Made by a program: the position numbers and the translations under genes. This document shows positions 1 through 8,453 of a stretch of 60,183 nucleotides of DNA, piece after piece (positions within the stretch are counted from its first letter, which is position 1; each line of letters begins with the position of its first letter). Under the pieces are notes generated by a model, which saw only the letters and a program-made list of their open reading frames with translations, ran no database searches and was not told where the DNA came from. The stretch is from JAXMDT01 sp046348685 (lineage in GTDB: Bacteria > Pseudomonadota > Alphaproteobacteria > Rickettsiales > UBA998), in the NCBI GenBank assembly GCA_046348685.1, contig JAXMDT010000014.1, positions 1 through 60,183 of the forward strand, read 5' to 3'.

Positions 1-2
1 AC

Positions 3-221
3 GAATTCTCTGAAAAAGTCTCTGCATCTCCGCATCATGAAATCAAGCCTCACATCGACCGGCTGGGCAACATTCGCCAGCAACTGGATCTGGTGCTGGA
101 TGTCATGCAGCAGCAGCGCGACAGCCTGCAAAAGGAGATGGGCAAGCTGACGGATTCCGGCAATGCCGCCAAAGCCTATGCGAAATCCCACGGCATTCCT
201 AAACCGAAATTGGATAGCTGA
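3..221 (+). CDS. C-terminal fragment of an unidentified helical protein upstream of fliO
   Basis: The reading frame is open from the left edge of the window and ends in a TGA that overlaps the fliO ATG by one base, so the two genes are probably co-transcribed and translationally coupled. The visible 72 residues are rich in Gln, Leu, Asp and Lys (for example RQQLDLVLDVMQQQRDSLQ) and look like an amphipathic helix or coiled coil, followed by a short basic tail. There is no membrane segment in the visible part. Position in front of fliO suggests a flagellum-related protein, but I do not recognise the family and the N-terminus is missing. Confidence 0.6.
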   Translation, partial: EFSEKVSASPHHEIKPHIDRLGNIRQQLDLVLDVMQQQRDSLQKEMGKLTDSGNAAKAYAKSHGIPKPKLDS

Positions 222-514
222 TGGAACTCGCAAGCCTGGGCCGCGTCGTTATTTCCTTCGCCGTTGTCGTCGTCCTGATGCTGCTGGTGGCGTATCTTGC
301 CAAGAAATTCGGGCTGGAGAAACGCTTTAGCGTCAGTCACAGCGCCAGCGGCCGCCTGAAGATTCTCGATCAGCTCTACCTGGATCCCAGGCAGCGCCTG
401 GTGCTGATGCAAAGAGATGACACATGCCACCTCTTGCTGTTAGGCGCGGAGAAGAATACGTTGCTTGAATCCTTTCCTGCACAACCGACCTCAGGCACTG
501 ATACGACCGCATGA
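221..514 (+). CDS. fliO: flagellar biosynthesis protein FliO
   Basis: This 97-residue protein has one N-terminal membrane segment (about residues 9-27) followed by a small cytoplasmic domain. That domain carries the pattern typical of FliO: a strand containing LKILDQLYLDPRQRLVLM, then HLLLLG. FliO is a small accessory protein of the flagellar type III export gate and helps FliP assemble in the inner membrane. The gene overlaps both neighbours (1 base with the upstream frame, 4 bases with fliP), as expected for a translationally coupled flagellar operon. The length is close to the short FliO forms of alphaproteobacteria. Confidence 0.85.
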   Translation: MELASLGRVVISFAVVVVLMLLVAYLAKKFGLEKRFSVSHSASGRLKILDQLYLDPRQRLVLMQRDDTCHLLLLGAEKNTLLESFPAQPTSGTDTTA

Positions 515-1269
515 AACAATCCTTTCTTAAATTTTCGCTGTGTGGTGTGCTGCTGGCTGTGATTCTCGGCATCTTCCTCATGCCGCATGAGGCGATGGCG
601 CAGTCGCTTTCGCTTGATTTCGGTAAGGAAGGCGGCTCGGCAACGGCGAAGATGATTCAGATCATCCTGCTCATCACGCTCCTCAGTATCGCGCCGTCTA
701 TCCTGGTCATGGTCACCTGCTTTACGCGAATCATCGTCGTGCTTTCGCTGCTCCGCACCGCGCTCGGCACGCAGCAGACGCCGCCAAACCAGGTGCTGAT
801 CGCGCTGGCGCTCTTTTTAACATTGTTCATCATGGCACCGACCATCCAGAAATCGTATGAGGACGGCATGCTGCCACTGATTAACGAAGAGATTGGTGAG
901 CAAGAAGCCCTCGAGAAAATGGCGCAGCCTTTCCACACCTTCATGATGGCGCACGTACGCGACAAGGATCTGGAATTATTCGCCAATATGGTGCCAAACC
1001 TAAAGATGGAAACGCCGGAGGATACGCCTTACCGCATCCTGGTGCCGGCTTTCATGATCAGCGAACTTAAACGTGCGTTTGAAATCGGATTTCTGATTTT
1101 TGTCCCTTTCCTGATCATCGATATGCTGATTTCCTCCATCCTTATGGCGATGGGTATGATGATGCTGCCGCCGGTGATTATCGCGCTGCCGTTCAAGATT
1201 ATCTTTTTCGTACTGGTCGATGGCTGGTATATGGTGGCCGGTAGTTTAGTACGGTCCTATGGAATGTAA
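511..1269 (+). CDS. fliP: flagellar export gate protein FliP
   Basis: The 252-residue product begins with a cleavable signal peptide (MKQSFLKFSLCGVLL... ending near AMAQS), as in other FliP proteins. It then shows the conserved core MVTCFTRIIVVLSLLR followed by ALGTQQTPPNQVL, and four membrane helices in total. FliP forms the helical FliP5-FliQ4-FliR1 export gate of the flagellar type III secretion system. The ATG overlaps the fliO stop (ATGA). fliQ and fliR do not follow, so this is a short fliO-fliP unit rather than a full fliOPQR cluster. Length and motifs are normal for the family. Confidence 0.95.
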   Translation: MKQSFLKFSLCGVLLAVILGIFLMPHEAMAQSLSLDFGKEGGSATAKMIQIILLITLLSIAPSILVMVTCFTRIIVVLSLLRTALGTQQTPPNQVLIALALFLTLFIMAPTIQKSYEDGMLPLINEEIGEQEALEKMAQPFHTFMMAHVRDKDLELFANMVPNLKMETPEDTPYRILVPAFMISELKRAFEIGFLIFVPFLIIDMLISSILMAMGMMMLPPVIIALPFKIIFFVLVDGWYMVAGSLVRSYGM

Positions 1270-1332
1270 TTGCACTTAACAGGATGATTTTTTCGTAAAG
1301 TTACCTATATTGAACATCTCGAAAGGAAGAAG

Positions 1333-1581
1333 ATGTTACGCGCAATTTTAATGGTTTTGATCCTGGCCTCGACATTGATTGTCGGCGGCTTTGTGTTCCT
1401 GGTGGGCGCTACCGTGGTGCTGCTTTATCTCGGCTTTTTATACCTGACCGGGCGCGGCGTCGTCAAACCTGTCCGCCAGTGGGGATATACGGAAACCACG
1501 ACCGCCAGCGTCAACGATAATGAAAAGCGCGTGATTATAGACGCGCAATACGAAGAAATCGGGCAGACGAAGGAATATTAA
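1333..1581 (+). CDS. small membrane protein of unknown function
   Basis: This 82-residue protein starts with two closely spaced hydrophobic segments (about residues 3-20 and 22-38) and ends in a polar tail of about 40 residues containing VIIDAQYEEI. A good ribosome binding site (AAGGAAG) precedes the ATG. It lies 63 bases after fliP on the same strand and could be co-transcribed with it. I do not recognise the family. A role in the envelope or flagellum is only a guess from position. Confidence 0.6.
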   Translation: MLRAILMVLILASTLIVGGFVFLVGATVVLLYLGFLYLTGRGVVKPVRQWGYTETTTASVNDNEKRVIIDAQYEEIGQTKEY

Positions 1582-1624
1582 AGCGCAAACACTTTTTGTG
1601 CTTATGCAGTTAACATTATGACAA

Positions 1625-4600
1625 TTAGTTGACAGCCTTGCTCAGGCCTTCCTGGTTTACCCTCACGCGATAATTCTGGATAAAGTTCTGCACGTCGGAG
1701 AGCTGCTGGGAAAGCTGTGTGATGTTGCGGTTATCCAGCGGCTCGAGATTGCTGGTGATGAAGGTGAAGGCTTCCTTGCGCTGCGGGTCTTGGATGAGCG
1801 GTGAGAAATAATCGCGCAGATATTGCAGTTGCAGCGTGTCGCGCGTGAAGGAATAGGCAATAGCCAGGCGGAGCAGGGTCTGCGTTTCGCGGGCTGTCAG
1901 CGGGGCGGTAATATCGCTGCGGTTGGCGAGGATATTTTCGCCCGAGGCAATGACATTCGTCCAATCCTTGCCATTCCAGTAGACGTCCATGCGAATGTCC
2001 TTAGCATCGGCGGATTTATCGTTCCGGATGAGGGCAAGCGCCGTCTGGCCATCTCCTGTCTGGCTGTAGGCGGTGGCCGCGATCTGGTTGCGCTGAATCT
2101 CAAGCGCACGCGGATTATTGCCATAGCCGGTACGCTGCAGCGCATCGACGGCTTTTTCAGGTTCTTTATTCAGCAAATAGATCATAGCGAGGCGCGCACC
2201 GACGCGGCTGCGGTCTTCTTTCTCCAAGCGGTAGGTAACCTGATGTTCAAGCAGGTTGGCGGCGCGGTCGAGCAGATCGACGGACGCGAGGCGATCGGCC
2301 AGATTCTGGATCATATGGTCGCCGGTGGCATCGACCGGGGTCAAGTCACGGAATTCATAGTAGATGGCGAGCGCTTCGATTGGCGGCAGCTTGTCCGCGA
2401 GACCTTTGTCGAACAGCTGGACGAAGGTAGTTGCCATACGAGCGTAGATATCCTGTGCATTTGGATTATTCGGGTAATTACGCACCAGTTCACGCCAGGA
2501 ACGTAGCGCCGAAATATAGTCATTTTCCTGCACGTAAAGATCGCCGAGCGTGTTCAGGATGGATGGCTCCAGCGAATCGCCGCGCCAGACCATGCGCAGA
2601 CGGTCGAGGCGCTTGATCAGTTCCTTCCGGTCAATTTTGTTTTCCTGATAATCGATCGATGCCATGTAAAATTGTGCGGTCGAGCGGACAAAGCGGTCTT
2701 TGGTTTTGTCGATCAAAGGCTCGAACATCTTGCGCGCCAGATCGTATTTGTTCATATCGAAATAGATACGTCCGATGAGGGCGTCGGAGTATTCCTTGAC
2801 AGGGCCGAGCAGCTTATCGGTAGCGAGCTGATTCAGGAAGCTGAGCGCCGTATTATAACGCTTTTTAGAAAGCATCTGGTCAGCCGCGATGATGGCCAGT
2901 TTCTGCCGCATATCGGGCGGATAGTTGCGGATATATTGTTTTTCGTTGGGCGTGTAGCGGATGCCTTTGTTACTTGTGCCAAGCATCAGCGCCGTCGTGT
3001 TTTTCCAGAACTCTATTTCATCCTGATCGTCAAGCGACTCATCGGCGAAATCCAGCGCGGCATCGCTGTAACGTTCCGCCATGAAATTGGCCGCGCCTCG
3101 GAGAGCCGCCAATTGATAGCTTTCATAGAAATCCGGGTCAGTCTGTTTGATGAGATTGAGGAGGGCAAGCGCTTCGTGATGAAGGCCTGCGCCCATGTAA
3201 AGCTGGGCAAGACTCAAACGATAGAAGGATGCTTTATCATCGGTCGCCTGGGTAATCTGTTTCAACAGCTGCTTACGGCGCTGGTCGAACGCAGCGTAAT
3301 CATCTGTTTTCCAGAGTGAGTAAGGGAAAAAGGTAAGGGAATTATCCTCGGCGTTGACATAATCCTGCAGATTGATTTTGGGCAGGTCTTTCGACAGCAG
3401 CAGGCCTTGCGGCGCTGAAACGCGCAAACCATTCATCAGGCGCGAGACGCGAAGCAGGCCGTTCTTCTTCACCATCGCTACGCCTTGCGCGGTGCGGGGG
3501 AACGCTACATCAACGAAATTACGCTCAGGGAAAACACCGACGCCATCATCGTAGATCGGCACCACCATCAGCGTTTCGCCGTTTTCAGCATTGACGATCT
3601 CCGCAGGCTTGGCGGCTTCCAGCACCGGCAGGAAAATATTAGGCTTCGTCGGCGGCAATGTATTTGTTTCGATGATGACAGATTTTGTCGGAATAGAGCT
3701 GCGGCGGGAGAGGCCTATGACCCATGTATAGCTTTCGCGGTTCTTGCGCACGCGCGCACTAAGCTTGGTAGATGTTTTCATGCGCAGCACGGTATGGCCG
3801 GGAACGGGCATCTGTACGACCGATTCGACAAAATTCGGCAAGATCGTCTTCAGCATCTCGGTATCGACGCGGGCGGGCTTATTGAAAACTATGTAGAAAT
3901 TATCGCCCTCGAAGAAAGCAGCGGAAGCTACACGCTCTTTCCAAGGGAAGTAGAATTCAGCGGCAATCTTGCGCGCATCAACGGTAACGACGAGATCGCC
4001 CGCCTGATTTCCGGTAACGGGATTGACCGGCTGGTCGGGTATGTCTTCGCTTGGTTTTTTGGCGGAGGCGGTTTTTTCTTCCTTTTCCTCCTCATCATCT
4101 TCACTTGCCGCTTCAATGGCCTGTTTCGCTGCGTCCATCTTCGCATTTTTAGAGAGCGTTGCCGGTTTGGTTTCCTTCAGTGCTTCTTTCGGTTCATCTT
4201 GGGTCTTTTCAGTAGCAGCGGGCTCGGCTACTTTCTTTTCTTCCTTTTTCGGCGCTTCCTTTGTCACGACCTGAGCAGACTCAGCTTTTTTCGCCTCAGT
4301 TTTCATCTCAGGCTTTTTAAGTTCGGGCCTTTTCGCCTCGGCTATGACGGGCTTTGCCACCTCAATCACTTTTTCAGCGGGCTTCTTTGCTTCCAGCTTC
4401 GGTTCCGGTTTTGGTTCCGCTCTGGCGACTTCGACCGGCTTTTCAGCGGAGACCGGTTTACTGACGGGGACCGGTTTATAGCTATCCGATTCGACGACCT
4501 GCTTGGCCTGCGGATTCAGTTTTTCGGTATTCGCAATCGGCTTTTCAACTTTCGAAGACGCTCCAGACGGCGACAGTCCTGCCAGTGGAGCTTCCTTTGA

Positions 4601-5326
4601 TGTGTTCTGAGCTACCGGAGCTGAGGGCGCATATGGCTTCGCTTCCAGCATATTTTTCGGCGCAAGCGGCTGGACGGCGCCTGGCGCTGCCTGCTTGATT
4701 TCTGCGGGTTTCGATGCAGAAGCGATCGGCGGCGCAGCAACCGGTTCTGATTCTGCGGTAACCAGTTTACTTACATTCGGTGTTTGGTTTTTCTGCCAAG
4801 GCATGGAAGCAGGACGTACCATCGTCAGTGGCTCGGCAGGCACGGTAGACTCGGTTTGTGCAACGGGTGCAGGCACAGGCTGGGGCACCTTGGCTTCGGC
4901 AGGTGTAACAGTTTCCTGCTTCGCAGTCGTGGCAGGTGGCTGCGGCGCCTTTGTATTCAGATCCATCAGATCGATGCCGCTTGCATCGCCGCTGATGAAT
5001 TGACGGGTGCTATAGGAACCATTCAGGCTGAGTATGGCAGTGTTGCCATCCATCGTGGCGCTGGAAACATAAGGCGAAAGCGCGCTGGTAATAGATGATA
5101 GATTGACCGGACCGGGGCTGGAGAAGCGCAGTTTAAGCTTATTGCCCTGGCGCTCGGACTGAAAACGCACCGGCGTATCGCCTGTAATCATGATACGGGC
5201 AAAGCTACCCTTCATTTCCGCATGCGCCACAGCGCCTGCCGCCCAGGAGTCAGAGATCAAAAACCCACCGCCAATAGCGAGGGCAATGCCCAATATTGCA
5301 CGTTTCATCGTAATCTTGCCAAGCAT
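1625..5326 (-). CDS. large periplasmic TPR protein with Pro/Lys/Glu-rich linker
   Basis: This is a 1233-residue exported protein. A signal peptide lies at the start; the second Met (MKRAILGIALAIGGG, start at 5308) is an equally good start, and neither has a clear ribosome binding site. Next comes a beta-rich domain resembling AMIN-type domains (residues about 35-120) and a low-complexity linker rich in Pro, Ala, Lys and Glu (about 125-430) that could span peptidoglycan. A second beta-rich domain of similar style follows (about 445-560). The long helical C-terminal half has TPR-like repeats, with phrases such as LSLAQLYMGAGLHHEALALL and YPNNPNAQDIYARMAT. The gene sits between fliP and cheZ/cheY, which suggests a role in motility or the cell envelope. 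That role is inferred only from position. Confidence 0.8.
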   Translation of the reverse strand: MLGKITMKRAILGIALAIGGGFLISDSWAAGAVAHAEMKGSFARIMITGDTPVRFQSERQGNKLKLRFSSPGPVNLSSITSALSPYVSSATMDGNTAILSLNGSYSTRQFISGDASGIDLMDLNTKAPQPPATTAKQETVTPAEAKVPQPVPAPVAQTESTVPAEPLTMVRPASMPWQKNQTPNVSKLVTAESEPVAAPPIASASKPAEIKQAAPGAVQPLAPKNMLEAKPYAPSAPVAQNTSKEAPLAGLSPSGASSKVEKPIANTEKLNPQAKQVVESDSYKPVPVSKPVSAEKPVEVARAEPKPEPKLEAKKPAEKVIEVAKPVIAEAKRPELKKPEMKTEAKKAESAQVVTKEAPKKEEKKVAEPAATEKTQDEPKEALKETKPATLSKNAKMDAAKQAIEAASEDDEEEKEEKTASAKKPSEDIPDQPVNPVTGNQAGDLVVTVDARKIAAEFYFPWKERVASAAFFEGDNFYIVFNKPARVDTEMLKTILPNFVESVVQMPVPGHTVLRMKTSTKLSARVRKNRESYTWVIGLSRRSSIPTKSVIIETNTLPPTKPNIFLPVLEAAKPAEIVNAENGETLMVVPIYDDGVGVFPERNFVDVAFPRTAQGVAMVKKNGLLRVSRLMNGLRVSAPQGLLLSKDLPKINLQDYVNAEDNSLTFFPYSLWKTDDYAAFDQRRKQLLKQITQATDDKASFYRLSLAQLYMGAGLHHEALALLNLIKQTDPDFYESYQLAALRGAANFMAERYSDAALDFADESLDDQDEIEFWKNTTALMLGTSNKGIRYTPNEKQYIRNYPPDMRQKLAIIAADQMLSKKRYNTALSFLNQLATDKLLGPVKEYSDALIGRIYFDMNKYDLARKMFEPLIDKTKDRFVRSTAQFYMASIDYQENKIDRKELIKRLDRLRMVWRGDSLEPSILNTLGDLYVQENDYISALRSWRELVRNYPNNPNAQDIYARMATTFVQLFDKGLADKLPPIEALAIYYEFRDLTPVDATGDHMIQNLADRLASVDLLDRAANLLEHQVTYRLEKEDRSRVGARLAMIYLLNKEPEKAVDALQRTGYGNNPRALEIQRNQIAATAYSQTGDGQTALALIRNDKSADAKDIRMDVYWNGKDWTNVIASGENILANRSDITAPLTARETQTLLRLAIAYSFTRDTLQLQYLRDYFSPLIQDPQRKEAFTFITSNLEPLDNRNITQLSQQLSDVQNFIQNYRVRVNQEGLSKAVN

Positions 5327-5338
5327 TTAATATGCCAG

Positions 5339-5353
5339 ATGGGTTAAACCCAT
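5339..5353. promoter_or_regulatory. palindrome upstream of the TPR gene
   Basis: The arms ATGGGTT and AACCCAT flank a single central A. The palindrome lies 13 bases upstream of the start codon of the leftward 1233-residue gene, where a regulator or an mRNA structure could control expression. No known operator is recognised. Confidence 0.3.
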
Positions 5354-5385
5354 TCCGGCGTGTTTATTGTTATTTTGCTTGTAGC

Positions 5386-5419
5386 TAAAAACGAAGCAAA
5401 AATAAAGACTTCGTTGCAT
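5386..5419 (-). terminator. probable rho-independent terminator of cheY-cheZ
   Basis: Read on the minus strand, AACGAAG and CTTCGTT form a seven-base stem around a 12-base loop, and the 3' arm runs directly into a T5 tract. It lies about 120 bases downstream of the cheZ stop in the direction of transcription. The stem is short, so efficiency is uncertain. Confidence 0.45.
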
Positions 5420-5539
5420 TATCCCCAAAAAAATTGGTAAATTTAATATTTATATTTGTAAATGGTAAATTGCGTTAAATAAGTTTGGGATGTGAATTCA
5501 GAAAAAAACTTATAAAAAAGCACTAAAGAGTAAATAGCA

Positions 5540-6211
5540 TTAAGATTTGTTTCCAGCTTTGACGCCGTTGAAGAGGCTATCGATTTCATCTTGTGTAGGT
5601 GGTTTGAGAGACGGACCGTGCATCAGTTCGGCATCGGGACGTTTATCCTTGAGCATCTCTTTCAATTTTTCAGCGGCAACCGACAGTTCGTCCGGTGACT
5701 CGCTGAATAGGCAAATCAGGCGGGCGACAGTGGCTTCCACATATTCCAGCGTCTTTATAACTTTGGTAATGCGCTGACCGGTGATATCCTGAAAATTGGA
5801 AGCATCATAAATACGAATCGTTGCATCGTTAATCTTGCTCGCTTCATCGCTTTTAGGCAATTTCGTTACATGACCCTGAATTTCATCGGCAGCATCGAGA
5901 ATGATATTGGTCGCTTCTTCCGTGGCGCGTACCACCGCTGTCAACTCTTCGCCCGCTTTACCGATATTGCGCGGATCGTCTTCCGACGGTACCATGCCAA
6001 AGATTTCCTTTTTGGCCGTAGTTATGTAATCCGCGAGACGGATGATTTCATTGCGCAGGAAGGAATCGGTTGGAGATTCCGTATGCAGCGTCGAAGCGAC
6101 TTTTTCAAACATCTCGCCCACGTCTTCAATACGAATCTGACCTTTCTGCTCACGCAGCTCGATCAGGCTGCGGAGTAGGGCATTTCCTATCTTGGTCTGT
6201 GTCTGGCTCAC
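5540..6211 (-). CDS. cheZ: chemotaxis protein CheZ, CheY-P phosphatase
   Basis: CheZ dephosphorylates CheY-P and so resets flagellar switching. The 223-residue product carries the catalytic helix motif DASNFQDITGQRI, with the Gln and Asp required for the reaction. It ends in a tail containing PTQDEIDSLFNG, which matches the CheY-binding C-terminal peptide of CheZ proteins and resembles the N-terminal CheY-binding peptide of FliM. The gene follows cheY on the same strand after 20 bases, so the two form an operon. Many alphaproteobacteria lack CheZ and use phosphate-sink CheYs instead, so its presence is informative about lineage. Confidence 0.93.
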   Translation of the reverse strand: MSQTQTKIGNALLRSLIELREQKGQIRIEDVGEMFEKVASTLHTESPTDSFLRNEIIRLADYITTAKKEIFGMVPSEDDPRNIGKAGEELTAVVRATEEATNIILDAADEIQGHVTKLPKSDEASKINDATIRIYDASNFQDITGQRITKVIKTLEYVEATVARLICLFSESPDELSVAAEKLKEMLKDKRPDAELMHGPSLKPPTQDEIDSLFNGVKAGNKS

Positions 6212-6231
6212 GGGGTGCTCCGGGGCTCTGA

Positions 6232-6618
6232 TTAGAAATCACCGAGAACGGAGACCAGCTTTTGCTTTAGCGTGTCCGCATTGAACGGCTTTACAATATA
6301 GTTGTTCACGCCGGCCTGTTTAGCGGCAACGACGTTTTCGGTCTTGCTTTCCGCGGTGACCATGATGAAAGGAGTATCTTTCATCGTATCGGATGCGCGA
6401 ACCTGTTTCAGCAGCTCGAAGCCGGACATCGGCTCCATGTTCCAGTCGGAAATGACGAGACCATATTTACGCTCCTGGAGCTTTGCCAGAGCCATTTGCC
6501 CGTCATATGCTTCCTCAACATTGTCAAAGCCAATCTGTTTCAGCAGATTGCGCACGATCCGAAGCATCGTTTTGTAATCATCCACGATGAGAATATGCAT
6601 ATTCTTATCTACTGCCAT
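6232..6618 (-). CDS. cheY: chemotaxis response regulator CheY
   Basis: This is a single receiver domain of 128 residues. The acidic pair is in ILIVDD, the phosphoacceptor Asp in LVISDWNMEPMSG, the conserved Thr in IMVTAES and the Lys in VKPF. The longer frame begins at 6675, but the start is placed at 6618 because AAGGAG lies just upstream of that ATG and MAVDKNMHILIVDD matches the normal CheY start. CheY-P binds the flagellar switch protein FliM; the adjacent cheZ encodes its phosphatase. The pair is divergent from iscX. Confidence 0.95.
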   Translation of the reverse strand: MAVDKNMHILIVDDYKTMLRIVRNLLKQIGFDNVEEAYDGQMALAKLQERKYGLVISDWNMEPMSGFELLKQVRASDTMKDTPFIMVTAESKTENVVAAKQAGVNNYIVKPFNADTLKQKLVSVLGDF

Positions 6619-6747
6619 AACGTCACTCCTTAACTTCACCGTGCACGTATAAAGCGAGCACGAACATTCTTGCATACATTAAAACTACGTCATATGTTTT
6701 AAGAGGCGGTTAAAGCGAAACAACTTTTTTGCGGAGCAGCGTGTTTC

Positions 6748-6942
6748 ATGAAATGGATGGATATTCAAAGGATTGCTGAAGAATTGGAAGATGCATATCC
6801 TGATGTTGATAACGTAAATTTAAGATTTACCGACCTGCATCGATGGATCGTTTCGCTTGATGGATTTAATGACGATCCGACGCGTTCCAATGAAAAAATT
6901 CTGGAAGCGGTTCAGGCGGCCTGGATCGAAGAACGAAGTTAG
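6748..6942 (+). CDS. iscX: IscX (YfhJ), Fe-S assembly accessory protein
   Basis: The 64-residue acidic protein matches IscX over its whole length: it begins MKWMDIQRIAEELEDAYPD, has RFTDLHRWI in the middle, then DDPTRSNEKILEAVQAAW. IscX binds the cysteine desulfurase IscS and iron and tunes Fe-S cluster assembly. It normally closes the isc operon next to hscA and fdx. Here it stands alone, upstream of tsaE and divergent from cheY. The start ATG follows a weak GGAG-like site. The family assignment is strong despite the small size. Confidence 0.88.
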   Translation: MKWMDIQRIAEELEDAYPDVDNVNLRFTDLHRWIVSLDGFNDDPTRSNEKILEAVQAAWIEERS

Positions 6943-6954
6943 AAGTAATTGCGC

Positions 6955-7428
6955 GTGAAAGAAATCCGTACGCAGACTTTAGAGGAAACCGTTCAGTTAG
7001 GACGCACATTGGCGGCGTCTTTTTCCCAAGGAAACTGCATTCTGCTTAAAGGTGAAGTTGGCATGGGCAAAACGGAACTCGCGCGCGCCATTATTCGCGC
7101 CCTGTGCCGTGATGCGGATCTGGAAGTTACCAGTCCGACCTTTACCCTGGCGCAGGATTACAGCGGTTTTGATGCTGCGGGTAAGCCTGTTTCCATATGG
7201 CACTATGACCTATACCGCGTCGAGCATCGCGAAGAATTAATGGAGCTGGCGCTCGATGAAGCGTTTGCGCATAGTATTGTTCTTGTTGAATGGCCGGAGA
7301 ACGCGCCGACGCATTTCTGGCCGGAAGATGCCATGATTATCAATATCACGGCGGGCAAAAATGAATTCGAACGCATCTTCGCCATTTCGGAAAATGAAAA
7401 ACAGGATTATGCTCCGAGCTCGTTATGA
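6955..7428 (+). CDS. tsaE: tRNA t6A37 biosynthesis ATPase TsaE
   Basis: TsaE works with TsaB and TsaD to place threonylcarbamoyl on A37 of ANN-decoding tRNAs. The P-loop is GEVGMGKTELAR; downstream come the family motifs SPTFTL, HYDLYR and LVEWPENAP. The GTG at 6955 is chosen because AGAAG lies at a good distance. A TTG two codons upstream (6949) is the alternative. The gene is 12 bases after iscX and overlaps amgK by four bases (ATGA). The order tsaE-amgK-murU is conserved in many alphaproteobacteria. Confidence 0.92.
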   Translation: MKEIRTQTLEETVQLGRTLAASFSQGNCILLKGEVGMGKTELARAIIRALCRDADLEVTSPTFTLAQDYSGFDAAGKPVSIWHYDLYRVEHREELMELALDEAFAHSIVLVEWPENAPTHFWPEDAMIINITAGKNEFERIFAISENEKQDYAPSSL

Positions 7429-8453
7429 GTTTGCGTGAATCAGAGATAAGAGCGTTCCTCGTCGATAAAGGCTGGCATAAAGCGGATGTATGGCCCATCC
7501 CCGGTGATGCATCCTTCCGGCATTATGCGCGTGTGATCGATGATGTTCAGCATCGCCGCGCGATCCTGATGGACGCGCCGCCGGACAAAGAGGAAGTGAC
7601 GCCTTTTTTGAACGTTCGCGCGTATCTCTTTGCTGGCGGCTACAGCGCGCCCGACTTGCTGGCTGCCGATGAACGAAGCGGGTTCCTGCTGCTTGAAGAT
7701 TTTGGCGATCTTTCCTTTTCCCGCCTGATCCGCGAAAAACCGGAACGCGAAGGGGTACTCTACCGCAATGCCATGGACGTACTGCTCAAATTTCAACGGG
7801 ACGGGCTTGCCGGTTATCCCGCTATTCCTGAATATGATCATGCTATGTTGATGCGCGAAGCCATGGTGCCCGCTGAATGGTTTTTTCCTGAAATTCTTTC
7901 AGGACATGCCTTGGAACATGCCGTAACTTCCTGGAAGACGTTGTGGGATGAACTTTTGAAGGCGCATGATCTGAGACCGGAAGTTGTCGTGCACCGTGAT
8001 TATCATGCGGACAATTTGTTCTGGCTTGAGGGCAGGCAGGGCATCCGGACTGTCGGCATGCTCGATTTCCAGGATGCCGTGCTGGGAAAACCGGCTTACG
8101 ATGTCGTCTCACTTCTGGAGGATGCGCGGCGCGATCTGGACGAGAGTATCGTGCGTGAATCTCTTGCATACTATATCGAGCAAGCAGGAATCGATAAAGA
8201 TTCGTTCATGCGTGAATATGCTTTCTTCGGCGCGCAGCGCAATGCAAAAATTCTCGGTATTTTTACGCGGCTGTACAGGCGCGACGGCAAGCCGCGCTAC
8301 CTGGCGATGATGCCGCGCGTATGGAATCATTTTGCACGGGATATCGCGCATCCGGCGCTATCGCCGCTGAAAGCGTGGGTGGAAAAGCACCTGCCGCGCG
8401 ATATGGACAAAGCACTTGCAGCCCTGCAGGAAAAATCGCGGAGCGCCGCATGA
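7425..8453 (+). CDS. amgK: anomeric MurNAc/GlcNAc kinase AmgK
   Basis: This 342-residue protein belongs to the aminoglycoside-phosphotransferase-like kinase fold. The catalytic loop is VVHRDYHADNLFW, and the metal-binding segment is MLDFQDAVLGKPAYD. AmgK phosphorylates the anomeric carbon of recycled cell-wall amino sugars, and MurU then makes UDP-MurNAc. This salvage route bypasses MurA/MurB and lowers sensitivity to fosfomycin. The start ATG overlaps the tsaE stop, and the stop overlaps the murU start, so the three genes are translationally coupled. The substrate assignment rests on the motif set plus the murU partner. Confidence 0.88.
   Translation: MSLRESEIRAFLVDKGWHKADVWPIPGDASFRHYARVIDDVQHRRAILMDAPPDKEEVTPFLNVRAYLFAGGYSAPDLLAADERSGFLLLEDFGDLSFSRLIREKPEREGVLYRNAMDVLLKFQRDGLAGYPAIPEYDHAMLMREAMVPAEWFFPEILSGHALEHAVTSWKTLWDELLKAHDLRPEVVVHRDYHADNLFWLEGRQGIRTVGMLDFQDAVLGKPAYDVVSLLEDARRDLDESIVRESLAYYIEQAGIDKDSFMREYAFFGAQRNAKILGIFTRLYRRDGKPRYLAMMPRVWNHFARDIAHPALSPLKAWVEKHLPRDMDKALAALQEKSRSAA

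Noticed and set aside
3485..4600. 371-residue plus-strand frame opposite the TPR gene
   Set aside because: It mirrors the Pro/Lys/Glu-rich linker of the real minus-strand gene (Phe/Arg/Leu-rich, no sensible domain) and has no ribosome binding site.
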